The notes under the pieces are model-generated. The model was not told the DNA's origin and did not search any database. It saw nothing but the letters and a program-made list of their open reading frames with translations. A stretch of DNA of 64,000 bases from Megascapheus bottae (Eukaryota > Chordata > Mammalia > Rodentia > Geomyidae): contig JANJXV010000037.1 of the NCBI GenBank assembly GCA_024803745.1, positions 5,035,001 through 5,099,000 on the forward strand, in the 5' to 3' direction. The position numbers were made by a program, and so were the translations under genes. Position 1 is the first letter of the stretch. Each line of letters begins with the position of its first letter. Shown one piece after another: positions 44,098 to 54,345 of this stretch.

Positions 44098-44134
44098 GGG
44101 ATTGTTCACCACTAGGCCAAACTTCTGGCCCTCA
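44098..44134 (-). repeat. ID-dimer 5'-end fragment
   Basis: CACCACTAGGCCAAACTTCTGGCCC is the reverse complement of the first 30 or so bases of the ID dimer. Confidence 0.6.
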
Positions 44135-44572
44135 GGAAACAAGTTCTGAGATGGTTGAATGTCATCTAACAAGGTCAACAGTGTATGGCAGGCCCAAGGT
44201 TGGACTTAGTCTTATTTGACCTTAAAGCCCCAGTGCATCTGTCAAGCTCATTGTCTTCCACCCAGAGAAAGTCACCTAGTATGTTTTTTTCATCATGAAA
44301 TTCATTGAGGGCTGTTTTGTAATCAAAATCTGAATAGAGTGCGAATGCAATTTGCTTGCTGCTGGCTACATTAGCATGAATTATTGAACTCTAGAGCTCT
44401 CACATGAAAGTTAAGCACCTGAAGAGACTCAGCTGGTTGATTCTATCTGGCCCTCAACTGTTCTCTCCAGGGAAAAGGATTCCACATTCCATATCAGCTA
44501 TTACCCATTATTGATGGTAGCAGTTTTTAGCACTTATTTATGTTTTCTGCCTCTGCAGGTACAGGGGTGAGG

Positions 44573-44768
44573 AAGGGCTGGGAATGTGGCTTAATGGTAG
44601 AGTGCTTGCCTAGCATGGATGAAGTCTTGGGTTCAATTCCTCAGTACTCTATACACAGAAAAAGCAGCAAGTGGTGCTGTGGCTCAAGTGGTAGAGTGCT
44701 AACCTTGTGCACAGAGAGGCTCAGGGAGAGCCCAGGCATTGAGTTCAAGACCCAGGACTGGCAAAAAC
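44573..44768 (+). repeat. ID-dimer SINE, diverged
   Basis: GGGAATGTGGCTTAATGGTAGAGTGCTTGCCTAGCATGG, GGGTTCAATTCCTCAG, GGTGCTGTGGCTCAAGTGGTAGAGTGC; tail AAAAACTAAAAGTAAAAAG. Confidence 0.9.
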
Positions 44769-44807
44769 TAAAAGTAAAAAGTAAAAGAATTTAAAAAAGT
44801 GCTGTGG

Positions 44808-45003
44808 CGGGGCCGGGAGTTTGGCCTAGTGGTAGAGTGCTTGCCTGGCAGGCACGAAGACCTGGGTTTGATTCCTCCGTACCACATACATAGAAAAAAA
44901 ATCTGGAAGTGGTGCTGAGGCTCAAGTGGTAGAGCTCTAGCCTTGAGAAAGTCCAAGGACAGTGCTCAGGCCCTGAGCCCAAGCCCAAGACTGGCAAAAA
45001 AAA
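44808..45003 (+). repeat. ID-dimer SINE, young-looking
   Basis: GGCCGGGAGTTTGGCCTAGTGGTAGAGTGC through GCCCAAGACTGGC is full-length, followed by an A-tail. The flanks AAAAAGTGCTGTGG (left) and AAAAAGCGGTGTGG (right) are an imperfect duplication shared with the next SINE. Confidence 0.93.
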
Positions 45004-45009
45004 AGCGGT

Positions 45010-45292
45010 GTGGAGCCAGGCATGGTGGTTCAATCCTGTAATACTAGCTACTCAGGAGGCTCATATTGGAGGATCAAGGTTCAAAGCCAGCCCGGGCACG
45101 AAATAACCTGAGACTCTTATCTCTAATTAACCTCTAGAAAATGGGAAGTGGGGCTTGGCTCAAGGCTAGGGCAGTCGCCTTGAGTTGAAGAGCTCAGGGA
45201 CAGTGCCCAGGCTCAGGGGCAGGGTGGTAGCCTTGAGCTAAAGAGCATAGGGACAGTGCCCAGGCCGAGTTCAAGCCTCATGACACACACAA
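45010..45292 (+). repeat. B1-ID dimeric SINE, variant subfamily, with partial repeat of its ID half
   Basis: GGCATGGTGGTTCAATCCTGTAATACTAGC, CCTCTAGAAAATGGGAAGTGGGGCTTGGC. Segments GGGCAGTCGCCTTGAG and GGCAGGGTGGTAGCCTTGAGC show its ID end duplicated. Right flank AAAAAAGTGGTGTGGA repeats the left flank. Confidence 0.87.
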
Positions 45293-45404
45293 AAAAAGTG
45301 GTGTGGACTCGTGGTTAGATTATTACCAACCTTTATTCTTGGTTTGCAGAAAGACAAGTGGAAGCTTGTGTGTGACTAAAAGGCTCTGTCCCTCCCTTCT
45401 TTCT

Positions 45405-45575
45405 CTTCTTCCCTTCCTCCCTTCCTCCCTTCCTTATCTTCCTTCCTCAATCACTCCCTCCTTCCCTTTTCTTTCTTTCCTTCCTTCCTTCCTTCCTTCC
45501 TTCCTTCCTTCCTTCCTTCCTTCCTTCCTTCCTTCCTTCCTTCCCTCTCTCCCTTCTCCCTCCCTCCCTTCCTTT
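45405..45575. repeat. (CCTT)n/(TTCC)n pyrimidine tract
   Basis: Irregular CCCTTCCTCC followed by about 20 pure TTCC units and a CCCT-rich end; it accounts for the poly-Pro/Ser/Leu and Lys/Glu/Gly/Arg frames. Confidence 0.95.
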
Positions 45576-45594
45576 TCTTTCATATTCAAAAATC

Positions 45595-45880
45595 TTAGGG
45601 TATATCAGTACAGTATGGAAATTGTTTAAAAAACTAGAAATAGAGATATTGTATATCATGCTGCTATACCATTACTGGGTATATATTTAGTAGAAGGAGT
45701 GTTAGTCAGTACGCAACAGCGATCCTGCACACCCATGTTTATAGCAACTCTACTCACAATAGTCAAGTCAAGGTGTCCAGAGGCTCATCAGCAATGGAAT
45801 ATCCAATGGAGTATTATTTAGTCATAAAGAAGAATAAAATTCATTTTCAGGAAAATAGATGGAGCTAGAGATTGGCAAAA
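45595..45880 (+). repeat. Older L1 ORF2 C-terminal fragment
   Basis: CAGTATGGAAATTGTTTAAAAAACTAG, TACTGGGTATATATTTAG, CCCATGTTTATAGCAACTC, CAATGGAGTATTATTTAGTC and GGAAAATAGATGGAGCTAGAG follow ORF2 order; frames are broken. Confidence 0.8.
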
Positions 45881-45883
45881 CAC

Positions 45884-46125
45884 ATGGCTGAATGCCAGTG
45901 GCTCACACCTGTAATCCTAACTATGTGAGGTTGAGATCTGATGATTGTAGTTCAAAGCCAGCCCAAGCAGGAAAGTCTAGAAGACTCTTATTTCTGATAA
46001 ACTACCAAAAAGCCAGAAGTGGAGCTGTGGCTCACTAGACTAGAGCACTAGTCTTGAACAAAATACCCTCAAAGACAGTATCCAGGTCCTAAGTTCAATC
46101 CCCAAGACCAGAACACACATAAAAA
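45884..46125 (+). repeat. B1-ID dimeric SINE
   Basis: GAATGCCAGTGGCTCACACCTGTAATCCTAAC and GCCAGAAGTGGAGCTGTGGCTCACTAGACTAGAGCAC, ending GTTCAATCCCCAAGACC. Confidence 0.9.
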
Positions 46126-46384
46126 TACAGTATCCAGGGTCCACAGCAGTAAAGTTATGTTTTTGCTTTGCAAACAATCCCTTTTCATCTTCCCATAGGA
46201 GTGTGTCATCCACTCTGCTCACAACACACAGGGTTCTATGCCCTAGGCCAGACTAAGAGAATTCAAATGCTCCTGGCATAGTGATTTGTTTAGAACAGTT
46301 GTAAAAACGCTGTAGGCTAATGGGTATCTTCCTTCAGTTGCTGAGAAGGCATAATTGATTTATTAGTTTTGACTCATGAGTCTT

Positions 46385-46435
46385 AAACCTGTACTTTGCT
46401 CTCTTTGTACAACTACTTAAGAATAAAAATTTTAA
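46385..46435 (+). repeat. Unidentified interspersed repeat (family X), short 3' end
   Basis: GCTCTCTTTGTACAACTACTTAAGAATAAAAAT matches the conserved terminus only. Confidence 0.5.
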
Positions 46436-46557
46436 AACCATTGTAGGTCTTGGACTTCTAGGACAAAATGTAGTGATTTTGGTGACATTTCTCAACTAGT
46501 AGACACACCTCATTGAGAAAAGCTGCACACATCATCAGATCTAAAAATAAAGTACAA

Positions 46558-46935
46558 TAGTTGTCTTAACCTGTTTTCCGTCGCTTTGACTGAATATCAC
46601 ACACTGAGTAATTTATAAAGAAAAGGAACGTGTGTGTCTCATGGTTTGTGAGGAATGGAAGCATGGGGCTGGCATCTGGAAAGGGCCTTCTTGCTGAGCA
46701 TGGACTTAGATACAGGAACCCCTGGTTAGAGCGAGCAAGCTAGAGAATGCTCCTTTGGTAACAAAGCCACTTCTGAAACAATCCATTAATCCACAAATCC
46801 ATTAATCCACCCCAAAGGGCAGAGCCACCATGAGGCAACCACTTCTTAAATGTCCTACGTGGTTCCAGCTGCTGCAACTGCACAATGGGGATTATATGTC
46901 AGTGTGAATTTGGTAAGGTCATTCTAGCCATGATA
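46558..46935 (+). repeat. MaLR-type LTR remnant
   Basis: TTGACTGAATATCACACACTGAG, TAATTTATAAAGAAAAGGAACG, GGGCAGAGCCACCATGAGGC and TGCACAATGGGGATTATATGTC match the MST/MLT-type solo LTR pattern in order. No internal retroviral genes are present. Confidence 0.65.
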
Positions 46936-47213
46936 ATGAATAATGAGGTAGCTAGAGCCATGATGACAAAATTTGAATCCCTGAATGTAGTTATTCTGAA
47001 GGATATACAGTTAAATGAAATCATATCCAAGTTATTGTTTCTGACTTAAACAACTTGGAATCATTTTTTGGCACAAAACTCAACAATTTTTAAGGAGCCA
47101 TGCCAATAGGTATATCTTGTCTTTTTTCTTCTCTTCTTTTTTTTTAAACTTCTAAGACGTTTATATCAGGCAAGCCGAGGTATTTATTTTATTTTATTTT
47201 TAAATTATCTTTA

Positions 47214-47445
47214 GAGTGGGCGTGGTGGTTCACACCTGTAATCCTAGCTACTCACGAGGCTGAGATCTGAGGATCAAGGTTCAAATCCACCCTGGGCACA
47301 AAAGAACCTGAGACTCTTATCTTAAATTGACCCCTAGAAAATGGTAAGTGGGGCTTGACTCCAGGGTAGGGCGGTAGCTTTGAGGTGAAGAGCTCAGGGA
47401 CAACACCCAGGCCAAGTTCAAGCCCCACGACCCACAAAAAAAGAA
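47214..47445 (+). repeat. B1-ID dimeric SINE, variant subfamily
   Basis: GTGGGCGTGGTGGTTCACACC, CCCTAGAAAATGGTAAGTGGGGC and GGTAGCTTTGAGGTGAAGAGC. Flanking target copies AAATTATCTTTA (47202-47213) and AATAATTACCTTTA (47450-47463). Confidence 0.9.
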
Positions 47446-47463
47446 AAAAAATAATTACCTTTA

Positions 47464-47644
47464 TGGGTCAGGAGTTTGGCCTAGTGGTAGAGTACTTGCC
47501 TAACATGCACGAAGACCCGGGTTTGCTTCCTTGGTATCACAGACACAGAAAAAGCCAGAAGTGGTGCAGTGTGGTAGAGCACTAACCTTGAGAAAGCCCA
47601 AGGACAGTGCTCAGGCCCTGAGTTCAAGTCCCAGGACTGGCACC
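47464..47644 (+). repeat. ID-dimer SINE next to, and sharing a target with, the B1-ID copy
   Basis: GGAGTTTGGCCTAGTGGTAGAGTACTTGCC through GTTCAAGTCCCAGGACTGGC. The right flank AAAATTATCTTTA (about 47647-47659) repeats the target sequence a third time. About 17 bp are missing from the second unit (GTGCAGTGTGGTAGAGC). Confidence 0.9.
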
Positions 47645-47659
47645 AAAAAATTATCTTTA

Positions 47660-48159
47660 AATAGTTGTACTAAGGGATTTCCAGTCAACATCTTATTGAG
47701 TACAATGTGTCTGGATCAACATTGCCTCTTACCTCATTCATTCTTCCCACCTGTCCCACCTTACCCATCCCTCCTTACCTGGCTGCACCATTACACATGC
47801 CCGTTGAACATCACTCCTCTCTCCAATCCATTAATCCTGTGTTTCTTTTTTTATTCCTTTTTCTTTCCCACCACTTGGCCACAAAGGTAGACTTAGTCAC
47901 AGAAAGTGCGCAGATGAGAGAGGAAACTCACACTGTGGCTTTCAAGCCACAGGGCCAGGAAGAAGGTGTCTAGACATTGGTCATGGTTTTGTGTCCACTC
48001 TGACCAATGAGGTGAGGGGAAAAGGTTCCAGGGGGCAGAAGTTCCCTCAGCCAGGTCTTTTAGTGAGAAGGTTGTGGAATGCCTGAACATCCCAAGGCAC
48101 TGTGCAACACGAGCATGCATGCCATCAGTTGTTCTTTGAAGTTATTAATAAAATAAAAA
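47660..48159. other. Intron: unique sequence
   Basis: Chance ORFs of 75-119 codons, no domain. Nothing recognised. Confidence 0.5.
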
Positions 48160-48346
48160 TAAGCTGGGCACCATGGCTCACGTTTGTAATCCTAGCTTCT
48201 TAGGAGGCTGAGATATGAAGGTTGTGATTTGATGCTAGTCCCAATAGGAGTGTCTATGAGACTCCTACCTACAGTTACCCAGCAAAAAGCCAGAAGTGAA
48301 GATGTACTCAAGTGGTAGACCATCATTTTGAGCGTGCTCGCGCGCA

Positions 48347-48407
<61 letters not shown>

Positions 48408-48470
48408 CTGGGGGACAGTGCCTACCTTCTGAGTTCAAAGCCTAGGACCACTCCCATACAAGTAAAAACA
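48160..48470 (+). repeat. B1-ID dimeric SINE with an internal CG/CA repeat
   Basis: CACCATGGCTCACGTTTGTAATCC and GAAGTGAAGATGTACTCAAGTGGTAGACC; the ID half is split by 48334-48404 and resumes GAGCTGGGGGACAGTGCC. Confidence 0.85.
48334..48404. repeat. (CG)/(CA) alternating purine-pyrimidine tract
   Basis: GCGTGCTCGCGCGCACGCGC then about 26 CA units: 70 bp of near-perfect alternation, a classic Z-DNA-prone sequence, expanded inside a SINE. Confidence 0.95.
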
Positions 48471-48939
48471 AAAACAAAGTAACAATTCCTAAGACCTATT
48501 CAAATCCAGAAACAACAAAACTCTACAATAATGAAATATACAAATAGTAGAACTCATACACAGGAGGAGATCCCACTGCCAGGGAGCCAGTGAGCTCATT
48601 TCCATTGTAAAAGAACCCAGGGTGTGGATCAATAAGCCTGTAAGGAAGGGAGTAGGGCTTGGAAGCACAGCAGAATCAGCATAGTGACAGGGGAAAGGTG
48701 TGTGAGAACCTGACCTGTGGCTCTGCAGAGTGTGCTTTGCTGTGTATGGGGACTTTCCCATCAATAGGTTGGTTTTCTACTCTTGGCATCAGGGTGGGGC
48801 CCAAATCAACCTGCTGAGTGAACGGCTGACCTTCTGAGCTCTTGAGTCACTGGAGAATGGAGCTCTTACCTTGGTATTCACTAGGCTATGGATTCTCTGC
48901 AGCTGGAGAATTCAGGTTTGAGGTCTGAAGCACCTCTTT
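48471..48939. other. Intron: unique sequence
   Basis: A 91-codon minus-strand ORF is present without recognisable features. Confidence 0.5.
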
Positions 48940-49020
48940 ACCTCTGAGCCTTGGATACAGGCAGCTGTTTAATGAATGCTTGACAAATGAATGAATAAAT
49001 GAATTGGTGAATGACTCAAG
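48940..49020 (+). repeat. L2 3' terminus
   Basis: GCCTTGGATACAGGC and TTTAATGAATGCTTGACAAATGAATGAATAAATG are typical of the L2 end. Confidence 0.6.
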
Positions 49021-49199
49021 AAACATCTAAGAATTGCTGTTCCTGGAGGAGAAGGATGCATGTAAATGCAATATTAATGATCATGGCTGGTGATAATTAT
49101 CTGAAAGCAAGATGTATTGGTTGAACTGGAAAAATAAATGCTCGTTTTTCAGTCATATTTTCCAAACCATTTCCAGTTTATAAAATCTGGTTTCTCTCT

Positions 49200-50054
49200 G
49201 AGGAGGAATCTCTACTTCACTGTTGGTGGGAGTGCAAACTCATTCAACCACTGTGGAAAGAAGTATGATGATTCCTCAAAAGACTAAACATAGAGCTTCC
49301 TTACAACCCAGCAATTCCACTACTTGGCATTTACCCAATCGTCCAGAAACAAGGACATATTAAATCCACTAGCACAATGATGTTCATTGCAGCACTATTT
49401 GCCATAGCAAAGATATGGAACCAACCCAGATGCCCCTCAGTTGATGAGTGGATCAACAAGATGTGGTATTTATACACAATGGAATTCTATGCTGCTGTCA
49501 GAAAGAATGACATCGCTCCATTTGTAAGGAAATGGAAAGACTTAGAAAAAATCATATTAAGTGAAGTAAGCCAGGCTCAAAGGAACATAGGCTCAATGGT
49601 TTCCCTCATGTATCATAATCAGTAGAAACCTTGGGAGTTCCTAGCAGAGATTTACAATAGAGAAAAACCTAGATACATAAGGCCATGTAGGATGACACTA
49701 AATGAAAGGACCTCCAGGATATAGAAACAAAAGCCATATAATGAACGATTGTTGTCCTTAATGTACAATGTTAACTCTTATCCCTTTTGCAGTTCCTTAG
49801 TTATCTCATATTTTTACATTATTTCATCCTGTTATCTGATATATTGTATATATTCGTAGTTGGTTATTTGAAGTAGGATAGGGAAGGGGGGGAAACAAGA
49901 TGAGGGGAGGGGGTGCGGGGAGGGAAATGGGGACTAAGACATGAGAAAGGGTACCAATGTTTGTGAAGTAATGCACCATCTATCTGGTGAAGATAATGTA
50001 ACCCTTTTATTAATTACAATAAAAATATATGGTAGGAAGACACTATTCACTTAA
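49200..50054 (+). pseudogene. 5'-truncated L1 with ORF2 C-terminus, perfect 18-bp TSD
   Basis: Perfect duplications AAAATCTGGTTTCTCTCT lie at 49182-49199 and 50055-50072. The start HFTVGGS-N-SFNHCGKKY is ORF2; a frame break precedes MMFIAALFAIAKIWNQPRCP (49377), which stays open through FYAAVRKNDIAPFVRKWKDL to the ORF2 stop at 49625. The 3' UTR contains the G-rich run near 49890 and ends AATTACAATAAAAATATATGG, followed by about 20 bp of extra sequence and a short A run before the duplication. It is antisense to SH3RF2. Confidence 0.96.
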
Positions 50055-50065
50055 AAAATCTGGTT

Positions 50066-50165
50066 TCTCTCTCTCCCCCCTCCTCTCTGTCTCTCTCTCT
50101 CTGTCTCTCTCTGTCTCTGTCTCTCTGTCTCTCTGTCTCTCTCTCTTTCTCTTTCTCTTTTTCCA
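50066..50165. repeat. (CT)n/(CTGT)n tract
   Basis: TCTCTCTCCCCCCTCC then CTCTGTCTCTCTGTCTC units to TTTCTCTTTC. Confidence 0.93.
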
Positions 50166-50503
50166 CCCACCCACCCATACACACCACACACGTGTACCCC
50201 AAGAGTTGTTGTATACTCACACATGCTTAGGAAATACAGTGTTAAAATCAGAAGGTCACATTAGGTGGTTTTTTTATCCCCTGATCTGGCTTTTCAGAAG
50301 TTGTTCTTCTGCTTCTGTGATTTGTGTTTTGCATCCAGATTGCCAAACAAGGTTAGCAGACTACACCCAAGAATGCTGAGTAAGCCCATCATAATTTCAT
50401 TCTCTTAGTGAGGTCAACAAGTTGTCCTGGATCCTAATTTCCTAGCTGACACTTAACCAGCAAATCTACTCTGCCTCTCACACTCAGTGTGTGTTGAAGC
50501 AAT

Positions 50504-50538
<35 letters not shown>

Positions 50539-50625
50539 CTATATCATATATATCATATATATCATATATATCTGATATATGATACATTGTAAATATATAT
50601 ATATATACTATATATTACATATACA
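50504..50625. repeat. (TG)n followed by (TA)/(ATATC)n tract
   Basis: About 17 TG units, then CATATATATCATATATATC repeats and TATATATATATATACTATATA. It is alternating purine-pyrimidine with several self-complementary ATATATGAT/ATCATATAT blocks. Confidence 0.93.
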
Positions 50626-51235
50626 CTTTATATAGTCTGGTCTGCAGTTGAATGTGGAGACACCACATGTCTCCCTTTCCTTCTTTACCTATCTCCTGCT
50701 ACTTCACTAGCACATATGACATTCCTTTCTTCCTCTTCACCAAGACATAAACCACTCAGGATATGCTAATCACTTTCACTGCTGACTTCTGCAGCAGGAA
50801 AAGGCAGAGGAAATGGGAATTTATAGCATGTAAGTGGCAGAGGAAGGCAGCTCTTAACTGTCAAGGCCTTCTCAGAGATGCCATTAGCATACCTTCATAT
50901 TTTTCTCTTAGGTGAGTGCCAAGTTCCAAAGATATTCAGTGAGATAGTACTGAACTCCCGGGAACCAAAGCATTCCTGTTGATCTTTCTTTCTGGGAGGT
51001 AGGGGAGGATACAGGGCACTGAGGCAGAAGGCAGAAGGGCGGGAGGTGTGTAGGTGCTCGGTCACTCAGCCTGGGAGATAATTCTATTTCCTCCTGTTAT
51101 TTCTGTTTAAGGAATGAACTTTTCCAATAGGTGTGGTGTGTAGTGGATGAGTCTTTTTCCAGGTGGTTTGAAAAATGGATCAAATCCTCTAGACAGAGAG
51201 GAAAAATGGCCTCTACCCTAGCTTAGAAAAAAAAA
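50626..51235. other. Intron: unique sequence
   Basis: No gene or repeat recognised. Confidence 0.5.
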
Positions 51236-51345
51236 AGCGTTGGAGAAGCAGCTCAGCTGGCAGAGTGCTAACCAACGAGCGAAAGCATCAGGTATTGCGT
51301 TCAAGTCTTCACCTCTGACCAAAAGAAAGAAAGAAACAAAGAAAT
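51236..51345 (+). repeat. ID-like monomeric SINE, diverged
   Basis: GAGAAGCAGCTCAGCTGGCAGAGTGCTAACC and GTATTGCGTTCAAGTCTTC keep A- and B-box-like positions; tail AAAAGAAAGAAAGAAAC. Confidence 0.65.
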
Positions 51346-51454
51346 TTTGTTGCTCTAATCTAGTTTTCTCCCCTTTTCACCTGCAAGTGAAAGATTCTGG
51401 AGCTGATGGAGGTAATGGCTAATGACAATATGATCCTGATAAATCACGAGTTAT

Positions 51455-51650
51455 TTCTGAGGCTTTAACTCAGGGCTCAGTTGCTGCTGATGTCCCTGAT
51501 CATTTTTCTTTCTCAAGGCTAACACTCTAGTACTCGAGCCACAGCTCTACCTTCTGCTTTTTTTTGGTAGTTCATTGGAGGTAAGAGTCTGTGATCCTTA
51601 GATCTTAGCCTCCTGAGTAGCTAGGCATGAGTCTCTGGTGCCTGGCTGAA
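51455..51650 (-). repeat. B1-ID dimeric SINE, partly deleted
   Basis: GAGCCACAGCTCTACCTTCTGC, TTCATTGGAGGTAAGAGTC, GCCTCCTGAGTAGCTAGGCATGAGTC; the GATTACAG step is missing. Confidence 0.82.
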
Positions 51651-52089
51651 CAAATCTTTAAAATACTTCCCAAATAAAGTGAGTCAAGTAGATAAAACCA
51701 CACTGGCAAAATCATGGCAACTATTGAATTTGAGTCATAAATAGAAGTAAGCTCCTTATGCTACTCTCTCTACTTTTCTGCATATGGTTCTCCTTAGCAT
51801 TTCCAGCAGGACAGGAATGCCCCCTGGAAAAGATGGCTTTGAACAGAGCTAGTGAAGACAGGATTTCCCTCTCCTGTCAACAGGTTACGTCGTGATTTCA
51901 AATAGTTTACTTATTTGTACTATAATTTTGTGATCCCAGAGGAAAAAGCCTGGTTTCCCTCGTGGGAAACACCAAGCCCAGAAAGTGAGAGTTCTTCCCT
52001 TTCAGTTTAACTTTGTTGAATCCAGGATTTCTCACCACCAGAAATCTGTAAATCTGTACTTTTGACTCCTCCAAATAAAAATTCAGAAT

Positions 52090-52305
52090 GTTCTAGCCAG
52101 GTGTGCTGATAGCTTATGCCTGTACTCTTAGCTACTCATGAAGCTGAGATCTGAGGATTGTGATTCGAAGTCAGCCTGGAAAGCCAGAAGTGGAGCTGTA
52201 ACTCAAATGGTAGAATGTTGGCCTTGAGCAAGAAAACTTAGGGACATTGACTAGGCTCTGAGTTCAAACCCTCAGAGTTGCACAAAAATAAAATAAAATA
52301 AAATT
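52090..52305 (+). repeat. B1-ID dimeric SINE with internal deletion
   Basis: GCTGATAGCTTATGCCTGTACTCTTAGC then CAGCCTGGAAAGCCAGAAGTGGAGC: the linker (about 45 bp with the TTAACC block) is missing. Tail AAAATAAAATAAAATAAAA. Confidence 0.85.
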
Positions 52306-54002
52306 GTGAGCATTTATAATTTCGACCAAATGGAGCAGACATGACTTCAGAGAAGCAGCTTCCTGTCTATGTTCTGAGTTGAGCTCCACGGAGCCAGTTA
52401 ACACCTGTATACTGAAGGGAGGCTACTACTTTGCTCTGGGCAACATCAGACCAAATTTTGGGAAACCCTTTGAGAATCAGAGAAATGGAAAGTATCCATG
52501 ATTATTAAGCTATACAGATATTCTAGTAAAAAAAAAAGAGAGTCATAGTGGAGGAGAAATACCAGTTACATGGTGAATTTGCTCATAGCACATATCACAT
52601 TGAAACCCCTCACTTTGCACATGAACTGTTCACCAATAGTAAATGAATAAAACATGTTAAAGAGGTCTGTCAGCTTTCATCAGAGGTCACACTTCACTGT
52701 GGGGTAGAGCAAAGTCTTTCTTATGAAGTATGAGATATTGCAGCTCCATCTCTTCTTCCATAAAGTCCTATATCCAGGCAGATGGCAATATTTTTTGGAA
52801 TTGTCTTCTATATCTCCTACATGTGTGTCTTCAGAAAGCCTTTTCTGTCTCCTCTCTGCCTACGCTAGCATGGCTCTCCCAAGTCTTGGAGCTGTTTTCC
52901 TGAGGAAACAAAGCTCTTGCCCTGCATTTTGGGTACTGATTCACTTAGCTGTCTGTATAGCTTATAAGTTCTGGCTCAGCAAGCACTAGGACTTACTCAC
53001 CTTCACGTCCTCCATTCCTGACAAAATAATGCCATTCACTCACACATTCGACAGGCCAAACCTTTGCCTTTATGGGGTTTTTTGGCAGCAGCTAATAAGC
53101 ATTCATTTATCAACGCCATCCCACCTCAAGCTTATGACATTTTTGTCCACATTACCTCTGACATGAAAGTACAACTTACCCAACTCATCACTTTCTTGAC
53201 ACTTGGGAGTATCCAGCCTGCTGGTGGCACAGATACTCCATGTTTCTAAGCTATCTTTTTAAAAAGGTGCCATTATTTTTAAATGCGTGTTATAGCTACA
53301 TCTCAGTTTTTCTGACAGAAATCTGCCCGAGAGACTCCTGTAGTTGAAGACACTTCCTTTTCCCAACATGCCCTTTGCCCTGGGTGTCTAATCTCCACTG
53401 CAGGCAACCACGTTGAGGGATGGAAATGCCAGCTGGCAGCTCCAGCAAGAGAGCAGGCAGGAGCAAGGAGCTATCTTTTTCCGCCTATTCAGAACATTAA
53501 AATCCAAGGGATGGCTGGCCACACTAGCCAAAGAAAGCAGCTTTCAGCAGCTGTTGATCTGAGAGGCTCCAATCTTCTCTGTATGAGCAACGTGTCATTG
53601 ACACATGTCAGGGAAAGGGTTGGCCTGAGGGAGGGGCCCTGTTGTCCTTGTTCCTCAGGGCTGGCTTTGGGTGGGACTATTTCATGTGGCAGGAGTTAGA
53701 GTCACTCTCTAACATGCCAAAATCTGGTTTTATTTTGTTGCTCTTGTGGATATATGTTCCTTTAGATGAATGTTCCTGAGGTGTATGTTTTTCTTGTGAC
53801 TTTAACACTCAGTGCTGTGCTGGCAAATCAGCTCTTTTTCAGAAAAGGCTCACTTGCTAGCATGTGCCAAATTTCATGGTGTAAGTACTACCAACTTGTC
53901 TACCAAGGCGACAGCACTTAGTGTGGAGCTGGGAAGAGTCAGGCTCTATTGCTTCCAATAGGTGAGAGAAATGGAGCCTGACCCACCATGAGATTTTTCT
54001 TG
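52306..54002. other. Intron: mainly unique sequence
   Basis: 52.68-53.0 kb has weak L2-like wording (GTCTTCAGAAAGCCTTTTCTGTC). ORFs of 60-88 codons show no domain. Nothing else recognised. Confidence 0.45.
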
Positions 54003-54345
54003 GTGGTGGTGATGGTGGTGGTGGTGGTTGTGGGGCTTGTATTCAGAGCCTGGGCACTGTCTCTGAGCTGCTTTTTTTTTTTTCCAGTCTTGGGCTTGAG
54101 CTCAGAGCCTGAGCCCTGTCCTTGAACTTTCTCAAGGCTAGAGCTCTACCACTTGAGCCTCAGCACCACTTGCAGCTTTTTTTCTATGCATGTGATACTG
54201 AGGAATCGAACCTAGGTCTTCGTGCATGCTAGGCAAGCACTCTTCCACTAGACCAAACTCCCGGACCCCTGAGCTTTTTTTGCTGTAGTTTATTACTCTA
54301 CTACTTGAGCCACAGCTCCACTTCTAGTTTTTAAGTTCTTCCTGG
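54003..54345 (-). repeat. Older B1-ID ID-half split by a nested ID dimer
   Basis: GGTGGTGATGG repeats, then TGTGGGGCTTGTATTCAGAGCCTGGGC to 54068; the same element resumes at 54270 with CTGAGCTTTTTTTGC and CTACTTGAGCCACAGCTCCACTTCTAG. Confidence 0.85.
54070..54269 (-). repeat. ID-dimer SINE nested in an older SINE
   Basis: TTTTTCCAGTCTTGGGCTTGAGCTCAGAGCC through CCACTAGACCAAACTCCCGGACC. CTGAGCT occurs on both sides as the likely target-site duplication. Confidence 0.9.

Noticed and set aside
46558..46935. Endogenous retrovirus provirus
   Set aside because: Only an old MaLR-type solo LTR remnant; no gag, pol or env frame on either side.
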